A stretch of DNA of 47,636 nt from a virus (IMGVR_UViG_3300009529_003162:1-47636), one strand, 5' to 3'. Shown: positions 30,600-39,801, counted from the stretch's first letter. The notes: a model not told the origin generated them from the letters alone. Translations and numbers: made by a program.

Positions 30600-31135
30600 A
30601 CATTAAACAATCAACCATTTTTGATCTTGTAAAGATAATAGAACCAGATGTTTTTCGTGATCATCGGGGGGAATATATAGAAACTTTCAACGAAGACCAG
30701 TATAAAGAAATGTGTCCAAAGAAGTTTGTAGTGGATGACATTTCAATTTCCAAGAAAAGTGTTTTAAGAGGACTTCATGGTGATTATAAAACGTGGAAAC
30801 TTATCCAATGTTTATATGGATCAATTTATTTTGTTGTAGTGGATTGGAGACCAGAATCACCTACTTATAAAATGTGGGAAGCTTTTAAGGTGAATGATAA
30901 AAACCATATTCAAATTCTCGTTCCACCGGGATTTGTAAATGGGCATTTGTGCTTATCAGATATGTGTATTTTTCACTACAAGCAGACAGAATATTACGTA
31001 GTGTCTGGATCAGCGAACCAAATTTCTGTGAAGTGGGATGACCCGGAATTGAAAATTGATTGGTTGATAAATAGTTCTTATCTTTCACATCTTCCTTTTC
31101 CGATTTTATCGAAGAGAGATTTACATGCTTTGTAG
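30596..31135 (+). CDS. RmlC-like cupin (3,5-epimerase family)
   Basis: 179 aa, GTG start in a GTGA overlap. PDVFRDHRGEYIETFNEDQY and SVLRGLHGDYKTWKLIQCLYGSIYFVVVDWR are the RmlC signature; RGLH includes the catalytic His. VPPGFVNGHLCLSD replaces the usual PxGxAHGF. Canonical RmlC epimerises dTDP-4-keto-6-deoxyglucose at C3 and C5. The changed residues near the active site (RGLHGD rather than RGLHYQ) suggest a different substrate or a 3-epimerase. No rmlA, rmlB or rmlD is visible. Confidence 0.8.
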   Translation: MNIKQSTIFDLVKIIEPDVFRDHRGEYIETFNEDQYKEMCPKKFVVDDISISKKSVLRGLHGDYKTWKLIQCLYGSIYFVVVDWRPESPTYKMWEAFKVNDKNHIQILVPPGFVNGHLCLSDMCIFHYKQTEYYVVSGSANQISVKWDDPELKIDWLINSSYLSHLPFPILSKRDLHAL

Positions 31136-32675
31136 ACGGTTAGATTGCTTGTTCGTAAACCCCGGCGCTGCTAATATTATCTATCAGGATTTGAGTAAAA
31201 GATACAGTGCTATCGAACCCCCAACTTGGTCACTTCTTCTTGCACAAGCTTGTAGAAGTAAGGGATTTGGTACCGCAATATTGGATCTCAACGCAGAACG
31301 TATTACTGAAGAACAAGCAATTCAGAGGGTAAAAGAATGTGATCCCAGATTAGTTTGTTTTACTGTGTACGGTCAAAACCCAAATTCCGGAACAACTGAA
31401 ATGACGGGTGCTACTTCACTGGCTAAGAAATTAAGACAGCGCTATCCTGAGTATAAAATATGTTTTGTGGGATCACATACGAGCGCCCTCCCTCTTGATG
31501 TTCTTTCGTATCCTTTTGTGGATTTTGTTCTATTGAATGAGGGGGTTTATGCTTTACAGCATCTTCTTTCGAGTAACTTAAAAGATTGTTTGGGTAATAT
31601 TAATGGTATTGGCTACAAAGAGGATGGGGGTATTTTGAAATTAAACGATCCTGAAAAACCGGTACCAACCAATAGAATGGATGTGGACTTACCGGGATAT
31701 GCCTGGGATCTTCTTCCATATGAAGAGAAACCTTTAGACTTGTATAGATCACATTTTTGGCATGCTGATTGGCAGGACAAATATAGAACACCCTTTGCTG
31801 CAATATATACGTCGTTGGGATGCCCCTTTAAATGTGATTTTTGTATGATTAATATATTAAACCGCGTTGACAATTCTCCCAATGTAACAGCTGCTAATAG
31901 TGCATATGTAAGATTTTGGTCACCAGAATTTATTATCAAGGAATTTGACAAACTTGTGAAGTTGGGGGTTTATACCATGCGGATTAGTGATGAGTTGTTT
32001 TTCTTTCGCCGTAATCATTTTGAATCATTGTTAAAACTATTAAAAGAGCGTGACTATGCTAAGGACTTGCGAATGTGGGCTTATGCCAGAATAGACATAG
32101 CTAACCATTACAAGGACTTCAGTCTGTTTGAAAAAGCGGGGATCAAAGCACTTGGTTTTGGTATAGAGAGTAGTTCTAATGAGGTTAGAGAAAATGTATC
32201 AAAAGGAGCGTTTGATGTATCATCCATAAAACAGGCAATTAGTAAGATGCGGGATTTTGGAATGATTCCGGGAGTAAATTACATTTTTGGTTTGCCTAAA
32301 GATACCATTGAAACTATGCAAGAGACTTTGGATTTGAGTTTGGAGCTTTGCACAGAAAATTGGAATGCGTATGCGTGCTATGCTCTACCAGGCAGTCCTT
32401 TATATATGCGAGCCCTGAAGTTAGGATGGAAGTTACCAACAAAATATTCCGAGTATTCGTTTTTTTCATATGATAGTTTACCTTTACCGACCAACAGCTT
32501 GCCTGCTGCCGATGTTCTTGAATTTCGTGATAATGCTTTCCATACGTATTATAAGCATAAGCCGTTCATAAATTTAATAGAAAAGAGATTTGGGCAGGAT
32601 GCCAAACGAAATATTATAGAGATGGAAAAAGTAAGATTGAAACGAAAAATAGTAGAGGAGAAATATCAAAAATGA
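31125..32675 (+). CDS. B12-binding-domain radical SAM enzyme
   Basis: 516 aa, overlapping the cupin gene. Residues 10-180 have a cobalamin-binding-like domain (CLFVNPGAAN, KICFVGSHTSALPLDVL) used to hold B12 or as a Rossmann shell. CPFKCDFC near residue 235 is the CxxxCxxC cluster-binding motif, followed by RISDELFFFRRNHF, RIDIA, GIKALGFGIESSS and GVNYIFGLPKDT. This family carries out methylations or rearrangements of unactivated carbons. In this island it may C-methylate or otherwise modify a sugar or lipid carrier. The reaction cannot be read from sequence. Confidence 0.85.
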   Translation: MLCRRLDCLFVNPGAANIIYQDLSKRYSAIEPPTWSLLLAQACRSKGFGTAILDLNAERITEEQAIQRVKECDPRLVCFTVYGQNPNSGTTEMTGATSLAKKLRQRYPEYKICFVGSHTSALPLDVLSYPFVDFVLLNEGVYALQHLLSSNLKDCLGNINGIGYKEDGGILKLNDPEKPVPTNRMDVDLPGYAWDLLPYEEKPLDLYRSHFWHADWQDKYRTPFAAIYTSLGCPFKCDFCMINILNRVDNSPNVTAANSAYVRFWSPEFIIKEFDKLVKLGVYTMRISDELFFFRRNHFESLLKLLKERDYAKDLRMWAYARIDIANHYKDFSLFEKAGIKALGFGIESSSNEVRENVSKGAFDVSSIKQAISKMRDFGMIPGVNYIFGLPKDTIETMQETLDLSLELCTENWNAYACYALPGSPLYMRALKLGWKLPTKYSEYSFFSYDSLPLPTNSLPAADVLEFRDNAFHTYYKHKPFINLIEKRFGQDAKRNIIEMEKVRLKRKIVEEKYQK

Positions 32676-33430
32676 ACTCTTGGTTAGAAGATAAGACGAT
32701 ACTTATTACAGGAGCTACCAGTGGTATTGGTCTTGAACTTGCGAGAAGATTGGAATGCGTTAAGTTAAAGAGGCTATTGCTGCTGTCGTGGGATAGTTGC
32801 GGTTATTTTGGACAGATTGCAGAAGAACTTAAAGTGAATACCCCACAAATTATGATGGTAAGTGTTAATAACACTAAGGGAATGATAAAAGCTTTTAGAG
32901 AAGTAAAGAAAATAAATGTTTTAGTTCATTCAATAGGCAGTTGTTGCAAATATGATCTGTTTAAGAATCTCTTGCACGATGATATAGAAAATATTTTGAC
33001 AACAAATTTAACCGGATCATTGCATTTGTTGAAAGAAGTTATGCCCAAAATAGTTGATGGATCAAGAAAAATTAATTCGCTGAAAAAGGGACATGTTGTT
33101 TTATTGTCATCTCGATCAGGAGAACGTGCATTGCCAAGACTTTGCCCATACACAGCATCAAAAGGTGGTATTGAAAAAGTGGCCCAAACTCTGCAAATGG
33201 AATATGCTAAAGATGGAATCTCGTTCACGTTGATAAATCCCGGATCAATTAAGACTAATTTTACAAGGAGTTGGAATGGCCGAGCAAAAGCAAATCACAA
33301 TGAAGAATCAATGACAATAAAAGAAGCCGTTGAGCCTATATTGTTTGTTTTGCACGCTGAAACATTTTTCAATAAAATATCGTATGAATCTGGTTTACAA
33401 TGGAGAAATGAACCGGGGGTGCTTTTATAA
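32672..33430 (+). CDS. short-chain dehydrogenase/reductase
   Basis: 252 aa. TGATSGIG at residues 13-20 is the NAD(P) glycine motif; NVLVHSIGSC (variant of NNAG), YTASKGG (Tyr and Lys of the catalytic site), and INPGSIKTNF complete the SDR signature. It would reduce or oxidise a keto or hydroxyl group on a sugar or acyl intermediate. It lies next to the E1-like pair and shares a TAATG junction with the alpha subunit, so it may act on the same product. Confidence 0.9.
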   Translation: MNSWLEDKTILITGATSGIGLELARRLECVKLKRLLLLSWDSCGYFGQIAEELKVNTPQIMMVSVNNTKGMIKAFREVKKINVLVHSIGSCCKYDLFKNLLHDDIENILTTNLTGSLHLLKEVMPKIVDGSRKINSLKKGHVVLLSSRSGERALPRLCPYTASKGGIEKVAQTLQMEYAKDGISFTLINPGSIKTNFTRSWNGRAKANHNEESMTIKEAVEPILFVLHAETFFNKISYESGLQWRNEPGVLL

Positions 33431-34257
33431 TGGATAATGAAACGAGACTGAAGATATTCCGCAAAGCCTCTTTATGCCGACATTTTGAGAATAAAGTGTT
33501 TAATTTAATAAAGCAAGGAGTGTTTAAAATACCCATATACTTATCTGCGGGCGAAGAATTTATACCATCTACAATTTCAACATTATTTGAGAACAAGCAA
33601 CCTTTAATATTTGCACAGCACAGGGCACACTCAACTTATATAGCATTTGGCGGTAACTTGGAAGAATTAAGAGACGAATTGTTAGGAAAAGAATCTGGGT
33701 GTGCCAAAGGAATGGGGGGTTCTGCTTCCATACATTCTCCAAAGATTAATATGTACGGTCACGATGGTATGTTGGGTAGCCAGGTCCCAATTGCCGTTGG
33801 AGCGTGTCATGCGACAGGAAAATTCACTATTTGTATTCTTGGGGATGGCGCTGCTGAAGAAGATTATGTATTAGCTGCAATGGGTTATGCTATTACAAAA
33901 TCCTTACCTATATTGTTTATAATTGAGGATAACAATTTATGCGTTCTTACAGAGAAGAAGATTAGAAGGTCTTGGAGTATGGTTAATGTAGGAAAAGGGC
34001 TCGATATAGATTCTTTTGAGTGCGATGATTCCCCTGTTTCCATAGAAGGAGTTGTGAATAAAATAACACGTTACCCCGTACTTATAAATGTAAATACGTG
34101 CAGGTTATTTTGGCATGCAGGCGCAGGTATAGATGATATGCCTGATCGAGTAGACAGATATGAAATAGAGAAGAGCTTATTAAGCAAAGCCAACTACCCT
34201 ATGATAACACAAATAGATAAATCTTGCAAAGAGAAGATTAATAGGTTGTGGGGATGA
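33430..34257 (+). CDS. thiamine-diphosphate-dependent E1 alpha-like subunit
   Basis: 275 aa, short relative to pyruvate dehydrogenase E1 alpha (about 320-400). AQHRAHSTYIAFGG, GCAKGMGGSASIH, GSQVPIAVGACHATG and the TPP motif GDG (138-140)...NN (168-169) are all present. The fold of the E1 alpha/TK family decarboxylates 2-keto acids or transfers ketol units. Alone it lacks the partner, supplied by the next gene. In a sugar cluster this pair may make a branched or extended sugar or an acyl-like group; E2/E3 partners are not seen. Confidence 0.85.
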   Translation: MDNETRLKIFRKASLCRHFENKVFNLIKQGVFKIPIYLSAGEEFIPSTISTLFENKQPLIFAQHRAHSTYIAFGGNLEELRDELLGKESGCAKGMGGSASIHSPKINMYGHDGMLGSQVPIAVGACHATGKFTICILGDGAAEEDYVLAAMGYAITKSLPILFIIEDNNLCVLTEKKIRRSWSMVNVGKGLDIDSFECDDSPVSIEGVVNKITRYPVLINVNTCRLFWHAGAGIDDMPDRVDRYEIEKSLLSKANYPMITQIDKSCKEKINRLWG

Positions 34258-35153
34258 ATCTTAGAAATACCATTAAAGAGATAGTTAGAAGCCATCTCAA
34301 TAATGGGGGAGTAGCAATGGGGCAATGCCTTACCGCTGTTGGTTGGGTAGGTGGTACCTTGCCTAAATTATATGAGAAAGATGGTATGATTGAGATGCCA
34401 ACTTGCGATGTTGCAGGTGGCGGTATCGCTGTTGGATTTGCGCTTACGGGGAAGAGGCCAATTTACATCGTTAGATACCAGGGCTTTCAGTGGTATAATG
34501 CTATTACAATACTAAACTATGCTGCTAAAGCTAAGGAAATGTGGGGGACGCCTTGTCCAATATTTGTACGTTCAATAGGTATGGAAGGTGGGATGGGACC
34601 TGTAGCTGGCAATTGCCATCATGGGATATATATGCGAATACCCGGGGTTAAAATAATTGCGCCTATAACACCTAACGAATACAAGGAGACTTGGCAACGT
34701 TTTATGGATGATGATGATCCTTACTATGTTAGTGAACACAGAAAGAGCTTTGATATTGATGACGATTTACCAAGACCTATGTTTTTTGTGTATTCAGATA
34801 TAACTTTAGTATCTATTTCCATAACAAGGTTGGCGGCAAGGGAAGCCCAAAAATTACTATATGAATATGGTATCAAAGCAAACGTCATAGATTTATTATT
34901 ATTAAAACCACTTGGATTAACGGCGGACAATTATAAGATGATAAAACGATCCAGATTTGGTGGATTGGTGCTGGATACGGATTATGCCAACGGGGTTGCC
35001 AAACCTATTGCAAATGATATATCAACAGCGACAAAGAAAATAATTCACGTATTGGCTCTTAAAGAAAAGGCAGCTGGTTTCAGCCCACGTCTGGATAACT
35101 TACCACCCAATAAAGATGAAATTGTTAACAAAGTGAGGAGAATAGTGAAGTGA
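34254..35153 (+). CDS. E1 beta-like (transketolase-type) subunit
   Basis: 299 aa from ATG 34254 (ATGA overlap). CDVAGGGIAVGFALTGKRPIYIVRYQGFQWYN resembles the E1 beta Pyr domain (GxAxGxAxxGxRPI), VRSIGMEGGMGPVAGNCHHGIYMRIPGVKIIAPITPNEYKE is the loop before the C-terminal transketolase domain (VIDLLLLKPLG, VLDTDY). With the preceding subunit it would form an alpha2beta2 E1-like enzyme. An acidic Glu is expected in the Pyr domain; E (IEMPTCD) may fill it, which I infer. Confidence 0.83.
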   Translation: MNLRNTIKEIVRSHLNNGGVAMGQCLTAVGWVGGTLPKLYEKDGMIEMPTCDVAGGGIAVGFALTGKRPIYIVRYQGFQWYNAITILNYAAKAKEMWGTPCPIFVRSIGMEGGMGPVAGNCHHGIYMRIPGVKIIAPITPNEYKETWQRFMDDDDPYYVSEHRKSFDIDDDLPRPMFFVYSDITLVSISITRLAAREAQKLLYEYGIKANVIDLLLLKPLGLTADNYKMIKRSRFGGLVLDTDYANGVAKPIANDISTATKKIIHVLALKEKAAGFSPRLDNLPPNKDEIVNKVRRIVK

Positions 35154-36181
35154 ATATATTGATAACCGGGGGAGCTGGTTATATTGGTAACGTATTAGTT
35201 GCTAAGCTGTTTCAAGCGAAGAATAGTCAGACAAGTTTATCCTTTTATGATAAGTTGGTTTTTGACCATTCAGACGTCGATTATAATAAATTGTCACATT
35301 ACGTAAATTTTAAAAAGCTTACAGTATTTGACAACCTTATGTATAGACAAGTCTGTTTGACTGATTTCTGTTATCGGGGTGATTTTGAGTTTGTGTTTGG
35401 TGATGTTCGAGATAAAACCTTATTATTGAAATATATTAAAGAGGCAGATGTTATCATTCCCTTAGCTGCTATTGTTGGTTTTCCTGCATGTGAGAGAGAT
35501 AAGAAGTTGAGTAAACAGATTAATTTTGAACAGGTAAAATTCATATTGGGTAATACCAGTAAAAACCAAAGGATTATTTTTCCGAATACTAATAGTGGTT
35601 ACGGCGTTGGTGATAGAACAACACTTTGTACAGAAGAGACACCATTAAGCCCCATTAGTGTTTATGGTAGAACTAAGTGCGCTGCTGAGAAACTATTGTT
35701 AGATTCAGGTAGGGCAATTATCTTAAGACTGGCCACCGTTTTTGGAGTTTCCCCTCGCATGCGCCTTGACTTAATAGTTAACAACTTTGTTTATAAAGCT
35801 TTAAATGATGAATATATTGTTTTATTTGAAAAAAACTTCAGGCGTAATTTTATACACATACAAGATGTAGCATTAACCTTTATATCTGCGATAAATAATT
35901 ATGATCGTATGGTAGGAAATGCTTTTAACGTAGGGCTTTCCGATACGAATTTAAGCAAGTTAGAATTGTGTGAAAAAATTAAGGAGTATGTCTCCACGTT
36001 TGTGATTAAATGTGATGATTTTAGGGAAGATCCCGATAAAAGAGATTATATTGTTAGTAACAAAAAATTGGAAAAAATAGGTTGGACTCCTTATTATACG
36101 TTAGACCTGGGCATTCGGGAGCTACTAAAAGCCTATCGAATCATAAATCATCATCAAAATAAGTATTTTACGAATTTATAG
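35150..36181 (+). CDS. NAD-dependent nucleotide-sugar epimerase/dehydratase
   Basis: 343 aa, GTG start (GTGA overlap). GGAGYIG (residues 7-13) binds NAD; VIIPLAAIVGFPAC, NTNSGYG, and SVYGRTKCAAE (Tyr/Lys) complete the extended SDR active site. RRNFIHIQDVA and AFNVGLSD follow. It resembles UDP- or GDP-sugar 4-epimerases, dehydratases or 4,6-type enzymes. The substrate is unknown. Likely supplies the sugar donor used by the GT enzymes in the same operon. Confidence 0.87.
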   Translation: MNILITGGAGYIGNVLVAKLFQAKNSQTSLSFYDKLVFDHSDVDYNKLSHYVNFKKLTVFDNLMYRQVCLTDFCYRGDFEFVFGDVRDKTLLLKYIKEADVIIPLAAIVGFPACERDKKLSKQINFEQVKFILGNTSKNQRIIFPNTNSGYGVGDRTTLCTEETPLSPISVYGRTKCAAEKLLLDSGRAIILRLATVFGVSPRMRLDLIVNNFVYKALNDEYIVLFEKNFRRNFIHIQDVALTFISAINNYDRMVGNAFNVGLSDTNLSKLELCEKIKEYVSTFVIKCDDFREDPDKRDYIVSNKKLEKIGWTPYYTLDLGIRELLKAYRIINHHQNKYFTNL

Positions 36182-36183
36182 TC

Positions 36184-36600
36184 ATGAGAAAATATTTACC
36201 GATTTTTTCAGACTTAGTAGATAAGCTATCAATTTGTCAATTGAAACAAATCTATATTCCGGAAAACGCAGATTCCTATAAACAAGAAATTGAAGATATT
36301 TTGCATGATATTGACTTAATTATTGAAGAGAAAGATATTCAATTCACTGCTAAATTGTTGTATTATTCACAAATAATAATGCTCGCTAATAAGACAATCT
36401 GGGAGAGTGAGAGCAAGGCAAGAGCTGGTGGATCAGAACAGGATAAACTGTTAAAATTCACACACTCCATAAATGGTGTCAGAAATACCGCAAAAAATCT
36501 TATAAGTCAGTTGCTGGATGAAAGAATGGATTTAAAAGTGGACTGCCTCGCCACTGATCTACCAGAAGAATTTGGAAACTGGGGGATATTTGGATTATGA
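36184..36600 (+). CDS. conserved-type small protein of sugar clusters
   Basis: 138 aa, all helical: FSDLVDKLSICQLKQIYIPENADSYKQEIEDILHDID, KLLYYSQIIMLANKTIWESESKARAGG and INGVRNTAKNLISQL...KVDCLA. The NxxIWxxES and NGVRNxAKN patterns resemble an uncharacterised family seen next to sugar biosynthesis and GT genes, including in phages. Reading from memory only. Non-enzymatic adaptor or cluster-specific stabiliser is possible. Overlaps the next gene by 4 nt (ATGA). Confidence 0.55.
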   Translation: MRKYLPIFSDLVDKLSICQLKQIYIPENADSYKQEIEDILHDIDLIIEEKDIQFTAKLLYYSQIIMLANKTIWESESKARAGGSEQDKLLKFTHSINGVRNTAKNLISQLLDERMDLKVDCLATDLPEEFGNWGIFGL

Positions 36601-37307
36601 ATGTCTTGATAATTCTCTTATATTATAACCGGCCAAACCTTGTACACAATGCTTTAGGCTCAATTCGAGAACTAAACCATGGAAATATTGTTGAGGTAGT
36701 GGCAATAGACGATGGAAGTGATATTCCTCTCCGGTCTATTGTTGACATGCACTACTATGACATTATTCACAAGTTCAAATTTTACAGGATTGATGATAGT
36801 AAAGATCAAAAAGAGAAGCAAGGTGGGTCTCGCATTGGTCAGTTTATCAATTTAGCTATAAAGGAGTCAGCGGCCGATATTAGTCTTATTCTTTGTGATG
36901 ATGATGCTTTAATTCCAAGCGTTGTTAAAAGAACAGTCAGGTGGTTTGAAAATAATCTATCTGAGCAGTATGGTTATTATCACCTTATTGACTTTAATCC
37001 ACTAAACGCTTTGCCAGATAAGAATGTTTCAAATAACGGATTGACTAACTACACAAAGTCTATAAATCCCAGCGGTTTTCTCGAAAAGTCGCAGGTTGTT
37101 TGGAGATTACATGCAAGTAAAGGCTCTGACATTTGGTTTCCTTATCCAATGACTTACCACTACGAAGAGTTCTTCTATCGAGAGATGTTTGAGAAGTTTG
37201 GAGAGTGTAAATTTATGGGATTTACTGGCCAGTATAAGGCCAGATTTAATGGTCAGTATTTATTAAGAGGATGTCACTATGATGGCGCAGAAGGAAGAGT
37301 TGGCTAA
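36597..37307 (+). CDS. glycosyltransferase-like protein 5 (divergent GT-A)
   Basis: 236 aa. NVLIILLYYNRPNLVHNALGSI is a GT2-like opening, EVVAIDDGSD the first acidic motif, SRIGQFINLAIKES the N/G region and LILCDDDALIP the metal site. The C-terminal SDIWFPYPMTYHYEEFFYREMF resembles GT2 ED-like region. It closes the island; its 3' end overlaps the endolysin by 26 nt, linking the island to lysis genes. Confidence 0.72.
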   Translation: MNVLIILLYYNRPNLVHNALGSIRELNHGNIVEVVAIDDGSDIPLRSIVDMHYYDIIHKFKFYRIDDSKDQKEKQGGSRIGQFINLAIKESAADISLILCDDDALIPSVVKRTVRWFENNLSEQYGYYHLIDFNPLNALPDKNVSNNGLTNYTKSINPSGFLEKSQVVWRLHASKGSDIWFPYPMTYHYEEFFYREMFEKFGECKFMGFTGQYKARFNGQYLLRGCHYDGAEGRVG

Positions 37308-38127
37308 TTGGGCGGGTGGTTATCCTTCACCTTTACCGAAGGGGCTAAAAAAGGGTAAAACTGGCCCAGATGTAAAACTCTTACAAGAGTTTTTAATGCT
37401 AAATGATTATAGCTTAGAGCTGGATGGTATCTTCGGCCCGGTAACCAATATGGCTGTCGCGGACTTCGCTACTTGCTTCAATACGGTATATAGTCTTGAG
37501 GTAAATTCCAGCATTTGGAACTCACTTACTCGCAATTATAATACTGCGATTCGAAGGCTCAAAGCCTATCCAACTGTTGATGATTTTATGGATATTGCTC
37601 TTGCGTACGCAAAACAGCACTTAAAAGCAAGAGCTCAAGAGTTAAGAGGTCGGAATGAGGGCCCGTTTGTGAGGCTTTATATGCAAGGGTATGAAGGCCC
37701 AGAGTTTTTCTGGTGTCTTGGTTTTGTATCATTTGTCATAACTCAAGCAACAATAAGCCTTAACATTCACCGAGATCATGCTACTTTGCCTGGTTATACC
37801 TTCTCTTGCGATGCCCTTGCTAAATGGGCGTTAAGTAAGGGTAAGTTATCTACTAATCCTGTGAAGCTGACTTATATTAAGCCTGGGGCTATATTTTTAG
37901 TTTACAGGGGCGGTAACAATTGGATACATGGTGGGTTTGTAGAAAAAGGATTTGTTAATGGAATTGTTACAATTGAGGGCAACACAAATCTGAAAGGACA
38001 TCGAGAAGGTACTCATGTAATGCGACGCTATAGATCTCTTAAAAATCTCCACATCATAAATTCCTACGGAATTTCTCGACTACCTATAAGAGGCAAACAT
38101 GCTCATAGTAGAAAAGCCGTTGTCTAA
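37282..38127 (+). CDS. endolysin: peptidoglycan-binding plus CHAP-like peptidase
   Basis: 281 aa from ATG 37282 (ATG 37279 adjacent). GLKKGKTGPDVKLLQEFLMLNDYSLELDGIFGPVTNMAVADFAT is a peptidoglycan-binding 1 domain (residues about 20-75). FFWCLGFVSFVITQATI supplies the CHAP Cys, WIHGGFVEKG the His, and VTIEGNTNL the end of the CHAP motif. CHAP enzymes cut peptide or amide bonds in peptidoglycan. It has no signal peptide, so export needs a holin; candidate membrane proteins lie 12-13 kb upstream, beyond the sugar island. Confidence 0.82.
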   Translation: MAQKEELANWAGGYPSPLPKGLKKGKTGPDVKLLQEFLMLNDYSLELDGIFGPVTNMAVADFATCFNTVYSLEVNSSIWNSLTRNYNTAIRRLKAYPTVDDFMDIALAYAKQHLKARAQELRGRNEGPFVRLYMQGYEGPEFFWCLGFVSFVITQATISLNIHRDHATLPGYTFSCDALAKWALSKGKLSTNPVKLTYIKPGAIFLVYRGGNNWIHGGFVEKGFVNGIVTIEGNTNLKGHREGTHVMRRYRSLKNLHIINSYGISRLPIRGKHAHSRKAVV

Positions 38128-38911
38128 AAAAGCGTTCCCTATCATTATACTTGCGGGGTTTGCGGTTTTCTTCGTAATCTCTACAGCTTACTTGTCTAAG
38201 AAAGCTGCTAACTTGGAATTTCAACTAATTCAAAAAACTGCCGATGCTGACTCGCTTCGAATGATCGGATCAACAACTGCTCAAAAGTTAGCTAACATTG
38301 CCTCCTCTGAAAAAGACATCCGCTTAATCACTGAAAGAGAATTGGCACTTAAAAAAGGAGAGTTAGCAGGCTGGATTAGAGCTTATACTGACTTAGAAAT
38401 TCAGTTTGGTGATTTACGAGATACTCTTATTACTGATTCACCAGAGGCCATAGATACTACAGGGGAAACTGCAGCAATAACTTATACTGAAAGGAAGGAG
38501 TTTAAGCCTGGCTATACTATCGGTTTTAAGCCTACTTTGTCTCTTCCCAAGCCTTTGGTCATATATGCTGATGATTTTTCAATTGTGGCAAGTATTCACG
38601 TGAAATTCCAGCCATTTTTTATTAGATTGGCTTTAACTGAGGATAAAAAAGGACAATGGGAAACAACTGTTACTACTGACAGTCCTTTGTTCCAATCTTA
38701 TGGTAGGATGAATACTATTGTGAATCCGTACAGATTGGCATTCTGGGACAAGCTGAAAGTCGGCGCGGGAGTAGGGATCACACTTCCGATTGGTTTGTAT
38801 GGAAAAGTAGGAGCAGGTTATAATCAATGGGCAGCTCATTTAGTCGCGGGTAGTGAGTTTGTAGGATTAGAGTTTTCTTGCCTTACCCCTGTTAGTTCTA
38901 TTTGGAGATAA
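38099..38911 (+). CDS. membrane-anchored protein with beta-rich C-terminus
   Basis: 270 aa, overlapping the endolysin end. FPIIILAGFAVFFVISTAYLS is an N-terminal transmembrane anchor, then a coil (KKAANLEFQLIQKTAD..., ELALKKGELAGWIRAY), then a strand-rich end (GAGVGITLPIGLYGKVGAGYNQW). Such anchor-coil-beta layouts near endolysins suggest an envelope-spanning lysis helper (spanin-like), by position and topology only. It could instead be a virion or superinfection protein. Confidence 0.5.
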   Translation: MLIVEKPLSKKAFPIIILAGFAVFFVISTAYLSKKAANLEFQLIQKTADADSLRMIGSTTAQKLANIASSEKDIRLITERELALKKGELAGWIRAYTDLEIQFGDLRDTLITDSPEAIDTTGETAAITYTERKEFKPGYTIGFKPTLSLPKPLVIYADDFSIVASIHVKFQPFFIRLALTEDKKGQWETTVTTDSPLFQSYGRMNTIVNPYRLAFWDKLKVGAGVGITLPIGLYGKVGAGYNQWAAHLVAGSEFVGLEFSCLTPVSSIWR

Positions 38912-38913
38912 GA

Positions 38914-39801
38914 ATGCCTAACATCCCTATTGATATTCGAATGCTTGATTTGCCATTTATCAGGATTGATGATAATGGTGAGTTATCAGTAAAGGGACTG
39001 GATTCAATCTCTCAGCTCAAAACTGGCTCTATCGCTCCTCATCACTTTAACAAAAGCTTTAAGCTTGTAACCGGCAGAGGGAATCTTAATCTTACCAAAA
39101 CAGCTGGTCGACTTCCAGCTACTTCCCAACTTCCCACCGCCGCCGAGACTCACTTTAATCAACGAGGCTCCTATTTAACCCACCGAGCTGCCTTTACTTC
39201 TGCTGATTGGATTAATAATGCTTTAAGCTTGTATGTTCCTGCAGGGCATGCTTTCTACGGTGAGTACACTGACGGCTCTCCTCCTCTTGTTCAGGTACTT
39301 GAAAGAAGTGGTTCACCAGGTTCTTATATTTATACGCCTGTGCAAGTAGCCTATGGCATTTCTTACGCTTTTAGAGCTGCGAAGTTAATAGGCAGTTCCG
39401 ATAGTGTTGGTGGAACTACTACGCCATGGCAGGTGATAGCAGATGGGGAATTTAATTTTACTGTTGATGAGTTACAACAGACTTTAACAGGTTTAGATTT
39501 TACTGGTATTGCAACAATGGCAGATGTGGCAAGTGTTATAGATGCTGCTATAACAGGTTGTACCTGTATATGGGAAACAGATCACTTCGAATTTGAATCT
39601 GATGCAATAGTAGGTATGACCTATGTATCCCTTCTGAAGAAAATAGCGGGGGGAGTTGGAACGGATATATCGGGTATCAATCGAATAGCTGGTAATAAGG
39701 GAACCGGTGTTGAAATGGAAGGTATAGATGGTCAGTGGGCAATAACTTTGGAGAAGGATGCAGATGTATCTTCATTCGATGGTTTATTGGAGATAGGATA
39801 A
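38914..39801 (+). CDS. putative virion (fibre or baseplate-type) protein
   Basis: 295 aa from ATG 38914; upstream frame open from 38902. N-terminal TGRGNLNLTKTAGRLPATSQLP and a Gly/Ser-rich middle, then WQVIADGEFNFTVDELQQTLTGLDFTGIATMADVASVIDAAI with CTCIWETDHFEFESD. That stretch resembles modules in phage structural proteins with a repeated W..I.DGEF..TVD pattern (DUF3383-like). Fold and site on the particle are not known. Confidence 0.5.
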   Translation: MPNIPIDIRMLDLPFIRIDDNGELSVKGLDSISQLKTGSIAPHHFNKSFKLVTGRGNLNLTKTAGRLPATSQLPTAAETHFNQRGSYLTHRAAFTSADWINNALSLYVPAGHAFYGEYTDGSPPLVQVLERSGSPGSYIYTPVQVAYGISYAFRAAKLIGSSDSVGGTTTPWQVIADGEFNFTVDELQQTLTGLDFTGIATMADVASVIDAAITGCTCIWETDHFEFESDAIVGMTYVSLLKKIAGGVGTDISGINRIAGNKGTGVEMEGIDGQWAITLEKDADVSSFDGLLEIG

